Below are positions 10,208 through 20,006 of a DNA stretch of 64,000 bases, piece by piece. How positions within the stretch are numbered: the first letter of the stretch is position 1; each line of letters starts with the position of its first letter. The notes under the pieces are model-generated. The model was not told the DNA's origin, made no database searches, and saw only the letters and a list, made by a program, of their open reading frames with translations. A program made the position numbers and the translations under genes. Origin of the DNA: Rhodobacteraceae bacterium (ex Bugula neritina AB1) (lineage in GTDB: Bacteria; Pseudomonadota; Alphaproteobacteria; Rhodobacterales; Rhodobacteraceae); contig MDLF01000074.1 in NCBI GenBank assembly GCA_001730095.1, positions 372,001 through 436,000 of the forward strand, read 5' to 3'.

Positions 10208-10792
10208 TCAGCTGCCCCAGATTTTCCTGACGTAGTTCTGGGTTTCCTTGTAGGGCGGCACACCGCCGTATTTCTGCACCGCGTCCGGTCCGGCGTTATA
10301 GGCCGCCAGCGCCAGCCGCCAGGATCCGAACTTGCGGAACTGCTGCGCCAGATAGCGGGCGCCGCCTTCAAGATTCTGCTTCGGCACCGCCGGGTTCACG
10401 CCCAAGCCCCGCGCCGTGGCAGGCATCAGCTGGGCCAGCCCCAGCGCCCCCTTGTGCGATTTCGCATTTGGATTCCAGTTGCTCTCCTGCTGCACCAGTC
10501 GCAGGAACAAATCCTCGGGCACCCCATGCTGGCGCGCTGCCGCGCGGGCCATCTCCAGGTATTGCCCCCGGTACTTGCCGCTGTAAGGCAGCGTGCCGCT
10601 TGCAGAAGGGATGCTGTAGGTCTGCGGCTGCAGCCGGGCAGAGTTCTTGTACTGTGTCGCCGCGCGGCCATCCAGAACCCGTGTATGGGCGGCAAACAGA
10701 TCCCTGCGGTTCTTCGTGCTCAGAACATCCGCAGCCGCAGGCTGCCCTGCTCCCACCATGGCAATAACCAACCCTGCTACGGCCTTGCGCAT
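10208..10792 (-). CDS. Lytic transglycosylase, SLT domain
   Basis: Exported peptidoglycan-cleaving enzyme of 194 residues. A signal peptide covers about residues 1-21 (cleavage after AAA). The SLT fold begins near residue 75: catalytic Glu103 in QQESNWNP, then [13 protein letters not shown], the [16 protein letters not shown] block and [13 protein letters not shown]. These match family 1 transglycosylases. I chose the ATG at 10790-10792 because the signal peptide starts there; the frame is open 18 codons further upstream. Divergent from ssb. Confidence 0.9.
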   Translation of the reverse strand: MRKAVAGLVIAMVGAGQPAAADVLSTKNRRDLFAAHTRVLDGRAATQYKNSARLQPQTYSIPSASGTLPYSGKYRGQYLEMARAAARQHGVPEDLFLRLVQQESNWNPNAKSHKGALGLAQLMPATARGLGVNPAVPKQNLEGGARYLAQQFRKFGSWRLALAAYNAGPDAVQKYGGVPPYKETQNYVRKIWGS

Positions 10793-11024
10793 TCCCGCTG
10801 TCCCGATCCTGTCCCAGTTTGCGTAAATATAGCTAATGCGGAGCAAATTTAAAGCAACACAGGCGCAAGAAGCCCCCGCCGGTGCGCAAACAACGATAAA
10901 ACCATCCCCAGAGAGCTGCTTTCCTCACCCTGCCCGGGTCTATAGTGTGCTGGCAAAACAGCCCGGACGGATTCGCACCGGACGGCGAATGACAGGACAT
11001 TCAGGAAATAAAGGACGGAACTTC

Positions 11025-11555
11025 ATGGCCGGCTCTCTCAACAAAGTCATGCTCATCGGCAATCTGGGCCGCGACCCGGAGGTGCGCAGCTTCCAGAACG
11101 GCGGCAAGGTCTGCAACCTGCGTATTGCCACATCGGAAACCTGGAAGGACCGCAACACCGGCGAGCGCCGTGAAAAGACTGAATGGCATTCTGTTGCGGT
11201 GTTCAGCGAGGGGCTGGTGCGCGTCTGCGAGCAATATCTGCGCAAAGGCTCCAAGGTTTACATCGAAGGCCAGCTGCAGACCCGCAAATGGCAGGACCAA
11301 AGCGGCCAGGACCGCTATTCCACCGAGGTCGTGCTACAAGGCTTCGGCTCCACCCTGACCATGCTGGACGGCCGCGGTGAAGGCGGCGGCGGCCAGGGCG
11401 GTGGCGGTGGCAGCTATGGCGGCGGCAATCAGGGCGGCGGCTACGGCGGCGGTTACGACAGCGGATCCCAGGGCGGTTCTCAAGGCGGTGCACAGGGCGG
11501 CGGCTTTGGCGGCGGCGCTTCTCACAACATCGACGACGACGAAATCCCGTTCTAA
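11025..11555 (+). CDS. ssb: Single-stranded DNA-binding protein
   Basis: Binds ssDNA in replication, recombination and repair. The OB fold fills residues 1-110 ([20 protein letters not shown] start, [22 protein letters not shown]). A glycine/glutamine-rich flexible linker follows, and the acidic tip DDDEIPF is the conserved hub that recruits partner proteins. 176 residues is usual. The start at 11025 has GGACGGA eight bases before it. The frame is open upstream to 10836, but that part is not SSB-like. Strong terminator downstream. Confidence 0.97.
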   Translation: MAGSLNKVMLIGNLGRDPEVRSFQNGGKVCNLRIATSETWKDRNTGERREKTEWHSVAVFSEGLVRVCEQYLRKGSKVYIEGQLQTRKWQDQSGQDRYSTEVVLQGFGSTLTMLDGRGEGGGGQGGGGGSYGGGNQGGGYGGGYDSGSQGGSQGGAQGGGFGGGASHNIDDDEIPF

Positions 11556-11599
11556 AGCCTGCGCGCGAATCACAGGAAACAGACGGTTTTCAGACACAG

Positions 11600-11629
11600 C
11601 CCTCCGGCCCCTTGGCCGGAGGGTATTTT
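11600..11629 (+). terminator. Rho-independent terminator of ssb
   Basis: Perfect 10-bp stem CCCTCCGGCC / GGCCGGAGGG with a 4-nt loop, followed by TATTTTTCTT. Confidence 0.9.
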
Positions 11630-11946
11630 TCTTCCGGCACGGTTTTTTCATGGACTGTTCGGCTCTTCTGCAGTCCGGCGCCAGTCCCCATCAGCAGCTG
11701 CCTGCATCCGCGTAGACCAGCGGGCGCTCTGCCGTCAGTCGGTCAATGATGCATTTCGAATTCATATTATATTTCAATACCCTATCAGCCCATCGCCACT
11801 GCTGGACAGGCTGCGCGTGCTGAACTCGGCCCCGGCATTCCCACTGCCGGGCGCCAGCAGCACCGCCAAGACGGATAGCCATATATTAAGACATATACAG
11901 GATCATGAATGAAACTATCGCAAAAGGTTCAACAAGGATTCGGAAT

Positions 11947-14145
11947 ATGAGTTTGCGTTTTCTGCAGCATCTCTCGATTAGAACCAAGATCGGGATTCTC
12001 CTGGCAGCACCGATGCTGCTTAGCCTCTGGTTCATTGGGCAGACACTGCTTGATCTGCAGCGCAAGGCACAAGTAGACACCGCCCAGGCCGGCAATGTGC
12101 TGGAGCATATGAGCAGTCTTGTCCACAATCTGCAATTGGAGCGCGGGCTCAGTGCGGTCTATCTTGAAAGCGCCGCCAGCTCTCCCCCGGACCGGTTGGT
12201 CAAGGTCCGTCAGGAAAACGATGCCAAAATGGCGGCCTATCTCGAAGAGATCAGCCATATTGTTCCGGCCTACCTCACCCCAGAAGGTCGCGAGGCCATC
12301 ACCATTGCCAAATCAGAGCTGACACGCAAGAAAGACATCCGCCAGAAAATAGACACCCACTCCCTGAAGCTGAAAAAGCTGGTCGCCTATTACACAGAGC
12401 TGAACGCGGCGCTCATCCAGACTGGTCTGGCGATGGCCGGGAAAATTGACGACCCCCGCATTGCGCAGGAAGCCATGGCTCTCTCGTTCTTCATGCTTGC
12501 GATCGACGCCGCAGGGCTGGAACGCGCCGCCGGCGTTGTGGGTTTCGCACATGGCTGGAAACCACAGGACCGTGAATCCTTCTTTGCCGATCATGAGCTG
12601 TTCAAGGAGCGCCTGCGCACCTTTAACAACTTTGCCGTCGAAGAAGACCGCAAGGCCGTCCAGGCCCTGTTTACCGATCCTGCAATGAAAAGATTCGACA
12701 GACTGCGCAACGGGATCCTGTATGGCGGCGGCGAGGAAAGCGTCACAGCCGAAGAATGGTTTGCGGCGGCTTCCAAGGCAATCGACGTTCTGCAGAAGAA
12801 GGAAATGCTTCTGATCGAACACATTGAACATGACATGGCCAAATTTGACGCGCAAAATAAACTGCTTCTGACAGAGGTTGCGATCTTTGCCGCTGTCATG
12901 CTGGCCGGCGTCCTGCTGCTTGGTGTAGCGATTGCCCGCAACATCACCCAAGGCCTGTCTATTCTGAACGTGGCATTGCACAAGCTCGGTTCTGGCGAAA
13001 CCGACGTTGAAGTCCCCGGCGCAAACCGGCGCGACGAGATCGGCGAAGTTGCCCGCAATGTCGTGGATCTGCGCGCCGTCACCAAACGCAAGCAGGAAGA
13101 ACGCGTGCAAGAGGAAAAAGAGCGCCGCGCGGAAATCATGACCGTGACTCGCAGCATCGGTGCCGCCCTTTCCGATCTGCAGAACAAACGTCTGGATAAC
13201 CCGATCGAGGAATACTTCCCCGATGAGTTCAAATCGATCCGGATGGACTTCAACGATTCTCTTACGGCGCTCAGCGCAGCGGTCTCAGTGATTGCAGAGC
13301 TCACCAGCAGCGTCGACGAAAGCACCCAGTCCATCGCAGAGGCCTCCATGGACCTGGCCCACCGCACCGAGGCGGAATCGGCCACGCTGGAGAAGACCAC
13401 CCAAGCGATGGGCGAGCTGACCGGCAACGTGCAGCGCTCTGCCGAAAATGCAGGCCGCGCCGAACAACTGGCAGACAGCGCCCAGCACGGCGTCGAGTCC
13501 TGCGACGCGGTGGTCAAGGACACCATCACCGCCATGGACAAGCTGCAGGAATCCTCGCAGGAGATTTCCCAAATCACCAAGGTGATTCAGGACATCGCTT
13601 TCCAGACCAACCTGCTGGCGCTGAACGCCGGGGTTGAAGCCGCCCGCGCAGGCGAAGCAGGCCGCGGTTTCGCTGTTGTTGCCTCTGAAGTCCGGATGCT
13701 GGCGCAGCGCTGTGCCGATGCGGTGCAGCAGATCGACGAACTGACCGCCCGCAGCTCTGAACAGGTCAAAAACGGCGCCGCGCTGGTGGATCAGGCCGGC
13801 CAGGCCATGGCCTCTGTGAACGAGCAGGTGGTCGAGATTTCCGCGCTGGTGGTCGAAATTGCCGGCAATATGAAAGAGCAGTCGGCACAGATGAGCGGCG
13901 TCAATTCAGCTGTCGGCGAGCTGGAAATGATGGCACAGCAGAACGCAGCCATGGCTGAAGAGACCACCGCGGCGACAACCTCTTTGTCAGAACAGGCCCA
14001 GGAGCTGAGGGAGCAGGTGACCCAGTTCACCATCGGATCAACAGGCAGTGCCCTGCCTGCCCCCGCTGCGCATCCACCGATGGAAATCAATTTTGATGCG
14101 GAAGATGACAGCTGGGATCAGGACCTGAGCAGCTCCGCCGCTTGA
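11947..14145 (+). CDS. Methyl-accepting chemotaxis protein with NIT sensor domain
   Basis: Transmembrane chemoreceptor. A first membrane helix ([17 protein letters not shown]) is followed by a long helical periplasmic domain with the NIT hallmark [12 protein letters not shown], suggesting nitrate/nitrite-type sensing. The second membrane helix ([20 protein letters not shown]) leads into a HAMP domain and the signalling hairpin [32 protein letters not shown], which contacts CheA and CheW. ATG at 11947 has AAGGA eight bases upstream; an in-frame ATG at 11905 would add 14 residues. It stands alone, with no che genes nearby. The ligand is unproven. Confidence 0.93.
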   Translation: MSLRFLQHLSIRTKIGILLAAPMLLSLWFIGQTLLDLQRKAQVDTAQAGNVLEHMSSLVHNLQLERGLSAVYLESAASSPPDRLVKVRQENDAKMAAYLEEISHIVPAYLTPEGREAITIAKSELTRKKDIRQKIDTHSLKLKKLVAYYTELNAALIQTGLAMAGKIDDPRIAQEAMALSFFMLAIDAAGLERAAGVVGFAHGWKPQDRESFFADHELFKERLRTFNNFAVEEDRKAVQALFTDPAMKRFDRLRNGILYGGGEESVTAEEWFAAASKAIDVLQKKEMLLIEHIEHDMAKFDAQNKLLLTEVAIFAAVMLAGVLLLGVAIARNITQGLSILNVALHKLGSGETDVEVPGANRRDEIGEVARNVVDLRAVTKRKQEERVQEEKERRAEIMTVTRSIGAALSDLQNKRLDNPIEEYFPDEFKSIRMDFNDSLTALSAAVSVIAELTSSVDESTQSIAEASMDLAHRTEAESATLEKTTQAMGELTGNVQRSAENAGRAEQLADSAQHGVESCDAVVKDTITAMDKLQESSQEISQITKVIQDIAFQTNLLALNAGVEAARAGEAGRGFAVVASEVRMLAQRCADAVQQIDELTARSSEQVKNGAALVDQAGQAMASVNEQVVEISALVVEIAGNMKEQSAQMSGVNSAVGELEMMAQQNAAMAEETTAATTSLSEQAQELREQVTQFTIGSTGSALPAPAAHPPMEINFDAEDDSWDQDLSSSAA

Positions 14146-14167
14146 ACCGGTCTCCGCACGACAATGC

Positions 14168-14200
14168 AAAAAGGGCAGCCGCTGCGGCTGCCCTTTGACT
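14168..14200. terminator. Bidirectional terminator between the chemoreceptor and aroB
   Basis: AAAGGGCAGCCG / CGGCTGCCCTTT is a perfect 12-bp stem with a 3-nt loop at 14170-14196. Read on the minus strand it is followed by TTGCATTG, so it can end aroB transcription; on the plus strand it lies just after the chemoreceptor gene. Confidence 0.85.
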
Positions 14201-14223
14201 TTGTCGTCAACATGATGCCCGGT

Positions 14224-15330
14224 TCAGGCGCCTGCGCCGCGCAACACGTCCAGCACCGTCTCCGGCGGCACGTCGCCGGTCACAAAGGCCTCACCGATGC
14301 CGCGCGCCAGGATGAACCGCAGCTGGCCTGCCACCACCTTCTTGTCCTGCCCCATCAGTTCCAGCAACGCCTCTGCACCCGGCAGATCGCCCGGAATGTC
14401 GGCCAGATCGGTCTTCATGCCCATCGCCTTCAGATGCGCCCGCACCCGGCTCGGATCCTCCTGCGAACACAGCCCCAGCTTGGAGGAAAGCTCAAACGCC
14501 AGCGCGCAGCCGATCGCCACGCCCTCGCCATGCAGCAGCCGGTCCGAATACCCCGTGGCGGCTTCCAGCGCATGGCAGAACGTATGGCCCAGGTTGAGCA
14601 ACGCCCGGTCGCCCTGCTCTGTCTCATCGCGCACCACGATGTCCGCCTTCATCTGCACTGAACGCGCCACGGCTTCAACCCGCGCCGTCACATCGCCTTT
14701 GGCCAGCGCAGGTCCGTGATTTTCCAGCCAGGCAAAGAAGTCTGCGTCGCCCAGCAGGCCGTATTTCACCACTTCACCGTAGCCGGACAGGAAATCCCGC
14801 GCGGTGAGGGTTTCCAGAACTGAGGTATCCGCCAGCACCAGCGAGGGCTGATGAAACGCACCGATCAGGTTCTTGCCCTGCGGCGCATTGATGCCGGTCT
14901 TGCCGCCGACCGAACTGTCGACCTGCGCCAGCAGCGAGGTCGGAATCTGCACAAACCGCACGCCCCGGCGCAGCACAGCGGCGGCAAAACCGGCCAGATC
15001 GCCGATCACCCCGCCACCAAAGGCAACAACCACGTCGCCGCGCTCCACCTTCTGCTCCAGCAACCATTCCACGGACCGGGTGAACTGCGGCCAGCCCTTG
15101 GTCGCCTCACCCGGAGGCAGCGCCAGCGCGGTCATTGCAATCCCTGCAGCGGCCAGCCCGGCGCGCAGGGCCTCCAGGTGTTTCTCCGCCACTGTCTCAT
15201 CCGTCAGCACCGCCACCTGCGGACGGTTCAGCAAGGGTTTGATCCGCTCTCCCGCCTGGGCCAGCAGGCCAGGACCGATCACCACATCATAGGCGCGTTC
15301 GTCCAGCGGCACATGAACCCTGCGTTCCAT
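14224..15330 (-). CDS. aroB: 3-dehydroquinate synthase
   Basis: Second step of the shikimate pathway: DAHP to 3-dehydroquinate, NAD+- and metal-dependent. The 368-residue chain has the nucleotide-binding GGGVIGDLAGFAAA, the QIPTSLLAQVDSSVGGKTGIN signature, and the metal ligands in NLGHTFCHALE and LLHGEGVAIG. I start it at the ATG whose A overlaps the aroK stop (TGATG at 15328-15332), which has GGAG upstream; three more codons are possible. Translational coupling with aroK is likely. Confidence 0.97.
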   Translation of the reverse strand: MERRVHVPLDERAYDVVIGPGLLAQAGERIKPLLNRPQVAVLTDETVAEKHLEALRAGLAAAGIAMTALALPPGEATKGWPQFTRSVEWLLEQKVERGDVVVAFGGGVIGDLAGFAAAVLRRGVRFVQIPTSLLAQVDSSVGGKTGINAPQGKNLIGAFHQPSLVLADTSVLETLTARDFLSGYGEVVKYGLLGDADFFAWLENHGPALAKGDVTARVEAVARSVQMKADIVVRDETEQGDRALLNLGHTFCHALEAATGYSDRLLHGEGVAIGCALAFELSSKLGLCSQEDPSRVRAHLKAMGMKTDLADIPGDLPGAEALLELMGQDKKVVAGQLRFILARGIGEAFVTGDVPPETVLDVLRGAGA

Positions 15331-15920
15331 CACTTCCACTCCAATACATCGGGACGTGCCTTCAAGGCTTCCAGCACGCGGTCCACCATCGTCTCGATCG
15401 AGGCCTTCCCGTCAGAGACCACTGACACATCGGCCTTGGAATACAGCGGCACCCGCTGCTGATACAGGTTGCTGAGTGTCGCACGCGGGTCGGCCGTGCG
15501 CAGCAACGGCCGGGTATCCCGGTGGCGCACCCGGTTCCACAGCACCTCAAGGTCGGCATTCAGCCAGACAGAGAGCCCCTTGGCAGTGATCACCTGCCGG
15601 TTCTCCTCTGCCAAAAACGCACCGCCGCCGGTGGACAGCACGCCGCGCTCCTCTTCCAGCAGCCGCGCAATCACCTGGCGTTCTTTCTGGCGGAAAAACG
15701 GCTCGCCGTCGCGGGCGAATATTTCCGGGATTGTCATATTGGCCGCGGCCTCGATCTCATGGTCGCTGTCCAGAAACGGCGCCCCCAGCCGCGCCGCCAG
15801 GGCCCGTCCCACGGCTGTCTTGCCAGCCCCCATCATGCCCACCATCACGATGGTCTTCTTCAGGTTGCCCGGCACCGCCGCTGCTGCCTTCTGGCCGCTG
15901 ATTTGCTCTTTTTCGCTCAT
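15330..15920 (-). CDS. aroK: Shikimate kinase
   Basis: Phosphorylates shikimate at the 3-hydroxyl. Walker A MGAGKTAVGRALA near residue 30, the shikimate-binding LDSDHEIE, the GGGAF segment, and the lid arginine region RVRHRDTRPLL are all present. 196 residues, slightly long because of an N-terminal extension before the P-loop. First gene of the aroKB pair, divergent from the 49-residue membrane protein gene across about 80 bp. Confidence 0.96.
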   Translation of the reverse strand: MSEKEQISGQKAAAAVPGNLKKTIVMVGMMGAGKTAVGRALAARLGAPFLDSDHEIEAAANMTIPEIFARDGEPFFRQKERQVIARLLEEERGVLSTGGGAFLAEENRQVITAKGLSVWLNADLEVLWNRVRHRDTRPLLRTADPRATLSNLYQQRVPLYSKADVSVVSDGKASIETMVDRVLEALKARPDVLEWK

Positions 15921-16001
15921 TCTTCAGTGAATGACGTGATCTTGCGGAAAAGGGAATATATAACTTGGGCAAAAGAGCAGGAAACAGGCATTGGATGCAC
16001 C

Positions 16002-16151
16002 ATGGGGCGATTGATTAAGTACTTGGTCTACTTGGCGGTTCTGGCTGCAATCGCTCTGGTGGGCTATGCCTATGTGGGACCTTGGTTCGGGGCGGACTTC
16101 AGCGCGCCCAGCACCGAAGTGCGCAAGCCGGTGGTGCTGAATGCGGATTAA
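16002..16151 (+). CDS. Small single-helix membrane protein
   Basis: 49 residues: a short positively charged start (MGRLIKY), one hydrophobic helix (LVYLAVLAAIALVGYAYVG), and a short tail. Its end overlaps the next gene by 11 bp, so the two are probably co-translated. Function unknown. Confidence 0.7.
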   Translation: MGRLIKYLVYLAVLAAIALVGYAYVGPWFGADFSAPSTEVRKPVVLNAD

Positions 16152-17658
16152 GGCGGCTGCCGCCGGGGTGATGCTGGCAGGCAGCGCCTTTGCCAATGAG
16201 CCGCTGGCGGCAATCGATTGGCTGAACCAGCCGCCGCCCAGAGCCGGGCTGCCAGGCACCGTACTGCTGGAGCCGCCTGTTGCGGGCACTGCCGCCTTGC
16301 CGCCGGTATCGGTAACCCCGCTGGAGACACTTCTGCCGCCCATCGGCCTGGTTCCGACTGCGGCAACCGGCCTGCCGACCGACCTGTGGCGCGGCAGCAC
16401 AGCCGAGAACATCACCGATCTGATTGAAACCGTGCCGGTGCGCGGCAGCCCGGCGATGCAGGCGCTGTTGTTTACCCTGCTGTTGTCGGAAACCCGCCCG
16501 CCTGCAGCCACTGGCGACCGGATTCTTCTGGCCCGCCTCGACCGGCTTCTGGCGTTGGGCGCAACCGACCCGGCCCAGGCCCTGGCAGAACACGCAGGCC
16601 CCACCGACAGCCAAGACCGCTTTGCCCGCTGGTTCGATGCCACCTTGCTCACCGGCAATGAGGACGCCTCCTGTGCGGCGCTCACCGCGGCGCCGCATCT
16701 GTCTGACAGCTACGCCGCCAGAATTTTCTGCGCGGCGCGGCGCAGTGATTGGCCCACGGCGGCCCTGATGCTGGACACCGCCGATGCGCTGGAGCTGCTG
16801 CCACAGGGCCAGATGGATCTGCTTGACCGGTTCCTGAACTCCGATCTGTTTGAAGCCGCAGCACCGCTGCGCCGCCCGACACACCCGGACCCGCTGACGT
16901 TCCGCCTGTTTGAGACCATTGGCGAAACCATGCCCACTGCACCGCTGCCGCCTGCCTTCGCTGCGGCTGACCTGCGTGACCTAGCAGGCTGGAAAGCCCA
17001 GCTGGAAGCCGCTGAACGGCTGGCCCGCGGCGGGGCGCTCAATGCGAACCAGTATCTTGGCCTGTTCAGCGCCCGCAAACCCGCCGCATCTGGCGGCATC
17101 TGGGACCGGGTTGCAGCCGTGCAGAGGCTGGAAAGCGACCTGAACGCCGGCAGCGCCGAAGCTGTCGCCAAATCCCTGCCCCGCGCCTGGGAGGCCATGC
17201 GGACCTCCGGCACGGAAACCGTCTTCGCCGATATTTTCGCCGAACCGCTGGCACAGGCCAAGCTCACCGGACCAGCCGCCAAACTGGCCTGGCGAATCCG
17301 GCTTCTGTCGCCAGGCTACGAACCCGCGGCCCATGACGTGCAGGCCTCTGGCGCAGCAGATCATTTTCTGGCCGCCCTTGCACAGGGCCGCCCTGGCGAT
17401 GCCGCCGCCCCTTCACAGCTGGCGGAAGCCATTGCGCTGGGGTTCAGAACAGACACACCCGTTCAGCCCGCCATCCGGCGGCTGCTGGACAACGGCCAGC
17501 TGGGGGAGGCGATCCTGCGCAGCATGGTGTTGTTTGCCCATGGGGCTGACGGCAATCTTGGCGATTTGACCTCTGCGCTGGCGGCCTTCCGCGCCGTTGG
17601 CCTCGAAGATACCGCGCGGCGGGCCTCATTGCAGCTGATGCTGCTGGAGCGCGACTGA
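16141..17658 (+). CDS. Exported alpha-helical protein of unknown function
   Basis: 505 residues with an N-terminal signal peptide (positively charged start, alanine/leucine core, probable cleavage after FAN). A proline-rich stretch (about residues 30-80) follows, then a long alanine/leucine-rich helical region that may be a helical-repeat scaffold. Two cysteines about 25 residues apart (ASCAAL and IFCAAR) could pair in the periplasm. The start overlaps the 49-residue membrane protein, and the stop is 1 bp before xerD, so the three genes look like one operon. I recognise no enzymatic motif. Confidence 0.8.
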   Translation: MRIKAAAAGVMLAGSAFANEPLAAIDWLNQPPPRAGLPGTVLLEPPVAGTAALPPVSVTPLETLLPPIGLVPTAATGLPTDLWRGSTAENITDLIETVPVRGSPAMQALLFTLLLSETRPPAATGDRILLARLDRLLALGATDPAQALAEHAGPTDSQDRFARWFDATLLTGNEDASCAALTAAPHLSDSYAARIFCAARRSDWPTAALMLDTADALELLPQGQMDLLDRFLNSDLFEAAAPLRRPTHPDPLTFRLFETIGETMPTAPLPPAFAAADLRDLAGWKAQLEAAERLARGGALNANQYLGLFSARKPAASGGIWDRVAAVQRLESDLNAGSAEAVAKSLPRAWEAMRTSGTETVFADIFAEPLAQAKLTGPAAKLAWRIRLLSPGYEPAAHDVQASGAADHFLAALAQGRPGDAAAPSQLAEAIALGFRTDTPVQPAIRRLLDNGQLGEAILRSMVLFAHGADGNLGDLTSALAAFRAVGLEDTARRASLQLMLLERD

Positions 17659-17659
17659 C

Positions 17660-18604
17660 ATGGCTGCACCCCAAGACAATTTCCAGTGGATTTCTACCTT
17701 TCTGGATGCCCAGGCAGCAGAGGCCGGCGCCTCTCAGAATACACTCCTGGCCTATGGCCGTGACCTGAAGGACCTGACCGCCTGGCTGGAGCACCGCAAT
17801 CGCAGTTTTCTCACGGCCACACAGGATGATGTCGAAGCCTATCTGATCGATTGCGACGCCCAGGGCCTGGCCCGCTCCACCCGCGCGCGGCGGCTGTCCG
17901 CGGTCAAGCAGATCTACCGTTTTGCATTCGAGGAAGGCTGGCGCGAGGACAACCCTGCGATCCAGATCCGCGGGCCGGGACGGGAAAGGCGCCTGCCCAA
18001 GACGCTGGAGGTGATCGAGGTTGACCGGCTGCTGGAGGCCGCCCGCGAAACCGGCCGGACCCAGGCCGACCGGCTGCGCAATACCTGTCTGATGGAGCTG
18101 CTCTATGCCACCGGCATGCGGGTGACTGAGCTGGTTTCCCTGCCGGTCTCTGCTGCCCGCGGCGACCCAAGAATGCTGCTGATCCTGGGCAAGGGCGGCA
18201 AGGAACGCATGGTGCCGCTGTCGCCGCCCGCCCGCGAAGCGCTGTCGGTGTGGTTGCTGGTGCGCGATGAGGCTGATGCCGCACGCGAAACCAAAGGCCA
18301 CCCGCCGTCGCGCTTCCTGTTCCCGTCCCGCGGCAAATCTGGCCACCTGACGCGGCACCGGTTCTATTTGCTGATCAAGGAGCTGGCTGTCACCGGCGGC
18401 ATCTCCCCGGACAAGGTGACGCCGCATACTTTGCGCCATGCCTTTGCCACGCATTTGCTTGCCAATGGTGCCGACCTGCGCGCCATTCAGGCGCTGCTCG
18501 GTCACGCCGACATTGCCACCACAGAGATCTACACCCATGTTCTGGACGCCCGGCTGCAGGAACTGGTGCTGGAACATCACCCGCTGGCGGACGGCAACGC
18601 TTGA
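17660..18604 (+). CDS. xerD: Tyrosine recombinase XerD
   Basis: Site-specific recombinase that, with XerC, resolves chromosome dimers at dif. The N-terminal SAM-like domain spans residues 1-105; the catalytic set is R154 (TGMRVTEL), K179, H256 and R259 (HTLRHAFATH), H282 (GHADIATT) and nucleophile Y291. Length 314 is typical. The position beside the shikimate kinase locus is a familiar Rhodobacteraceae arrangement. Not a sign of a mobile element: no att sites or phage genes are adjacent. Confidence 0.95.
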   Translation: MAAPQDNFQWISTFLDAQAAEAGASQNTLLAYGRDLKDLTAWLEHRNRSFLTATQDDVEAYLIDCDAQGLARSTRARRLSAVKQIYRFAFEEGWREDNPAIQIRGPGRERRLPKTLEVIEVDRLLEAARETGRTQADRLRNTCLMELLYATGMRVTELVSLPVSAARGDPRMLLILGKGGKERMVPLSPPAREALSVWLLVRDEADAARETKGHPPSRFLFPSRGKSGHLTRHRFYLLIKELAVTGGISPDKVTPHTLRHAFATHLLANGADLRAIQALLGHADIATTEIYTHVLDARLQELVLEHHPLADGNA

Positions 18605-18667
18605 AGCGCCGCCGCTAAGACCCCATAAATACAGCGAACAAAAAACAGCCGGATACCTGACCCCCTC

Positions 18668-19978
18668 ATGGACACTGCCTCCACCGTTCTCGACAGCGCC
18701 TTCTGGATCACTGCCGGGTCCATTGTGCTGCTCCTCGTCTTTTCCGGTTTCTTTTCCGGCTCTGAAACCGCGCTGACCGCCGCCTCCCGCGGCAAACTGC
18801 GAAGCCAGGCCGACAAAGGATCAAACGGCGCGCAAAAAGCGCTAAGCGTGACCGAAGACAGCGAGAAGCTGATCGGCTCTGTCCTCTTGGGCAACAACCT
18901 GGTCAATATTCTGGCCACATCACTGGCAACGGCCCTGTTCACCCGCGCCTTCGGCGAAAGCGGCGTGGCTCTGGCCACACTGGTGATGACTCTGCTGGTG
19001 CTGATCTTTGCCGAAGTTCTGCCCAAGACATATGCCATCTCCAACGCCGAAAAGGCCGCCTCAGCCGTTGCCCCGGTCATCTCTGTACTGGTCACCGTGC
19101 TGGCGCCTGTTGTCGGCACTGTCCGGCTGCTGGTGCGCGGTGTGCTGCGGCTGTTCGGCGTGCGGATCGATCCCGACAGCCAGATCATGGCAGTGCGCGA
19201 GGAGATTGCCGGTGCATTGCAGCTTGGCCACTCCGAAGGCGTGGTGGAAAAGGAGGACCGCGACCGCATTCTGGGCGCGTTGGACCTTTCCGACCGCTTT
19301 GTCGAGGAAATCATGCTGCATCGCTCCAACATCCAGATGATCGACGCGGATGCAGAAGCAGAGACCATTCTGGAGCAATGTCTGCACAGCCAGCACACCC
19401 GCCTGCCTGTGTTCCGCGGTGAGCAGGAAAACATCATCGGCGTGGTTCACGCCAAGGACCTGTTTCGTGCCATGTATGAGCAGGCCGGCGGGGCCGGCGC
19501 GGATGCCGGACGGCTGAAATCCTTTGATATCTGCCAGGTGGCCAAAGCCCCATATTTCGTGCCCGAAACCACCACCCTGGACGAGCAGATGCGCCAGTTC
19601 CTGCGCATGCGTTCGCATTTTGCTCTGGTGGTGGATGAATATGGCGCCCTGCAGGGCCTGATCACGCTGGAAGACATTCTGGAAGAGATCGTCGGCGAAA
19701 TCACCGACGAATTCGACCCGGCCGAGGAAAGCGCCGCCAGGAAAACCACCGATGGTTCCTATCTGGTCGAAGGCGCCACCACCATCCGCGACCTGAACCG
19801 GGCCACCGACTGGAACCTGCCGGATGAAGAGGCCAACACCGTTGCTGGCCTGGTGATCCACGAGGCGCAGATGATCCCGGTCAAAGGGCAGGTGTTCTCC
19901 TTCCACGGCTTTCGGTTCGAAGTCACAGCGCGCGAAGGCAACCGCGTGACCGAACTCAAGATCAGGCCCTTGTCTTGA
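18668..19978 (+). CDS. CorC/HlyC-type CNNM membrane protein (DUF21-CBS-CorC_HlyC)
   Basis: 436 residues in the order N-terminal DUF21/CNNM membrane domain (FSGFFSGSETALTAASRGKL, LLGNNLVNILATSLAT, FAEVLPKTYA), a CBS pair (about residues 205-340; TRLPVFRGEQENIIGVVHAKDL and FALVVDEYGALQGLITLEDILEEIVGEI), and a C-terminal transporter-associated domain. CNNM/CorC proteins are linked to Mg2+ or Co2+ efflux; annotation as haemolysin is historical. 63 bp after xerD and 28 bp before the MFS gene. Confidence 0.93.
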   Translation: MDTASTVLDSAFWITAGSIVLLLVFSGFFSGSETALTAASRGKLRSQADKGSNGAQKALSVTEDSEKLIGSVLLGNNLVNILATSLATALFTRAFGESGVALATLVMTLLVLIFAEVLPKTYAISNAEKAASAVAPVISVLVTVLAPVVGTVRLLVRGVLRLFGVRIDPDSQIMAVREEIAGALQLGHSEGVVEKEDRDRILGALDLSDRFVEEIMLHRSNIQMIDADAEAETILEQCLHSQHTRLPVFRGEQENIIGVVHAKDLFRAMYEQAGGAGADAGRLKSFDICQVAKAPYFVPETTTLDEQMRQFLRMRSHFALVVDEYGALQGLITLEDILEEIVGEITDEFDPAEESAARKTTDGSYLVEGATTIRDLNRATDWNLPDEEANTVAGLVIHEAQMIPVKGQVFSFHGFRFEVTAREGNRVTELKIRPLS

Positions 19979-20006
19979 TTGGCAAGCGGATAACCGGAAT
20001 GCGCTC

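Noticed and set aside
17660-18604. Tyrosine recombinase as a sign of an integrated element
   Set aside because: It is XerD by motif set and housekeeping neighbours; no attachment repeats or phage genes are adjacent.
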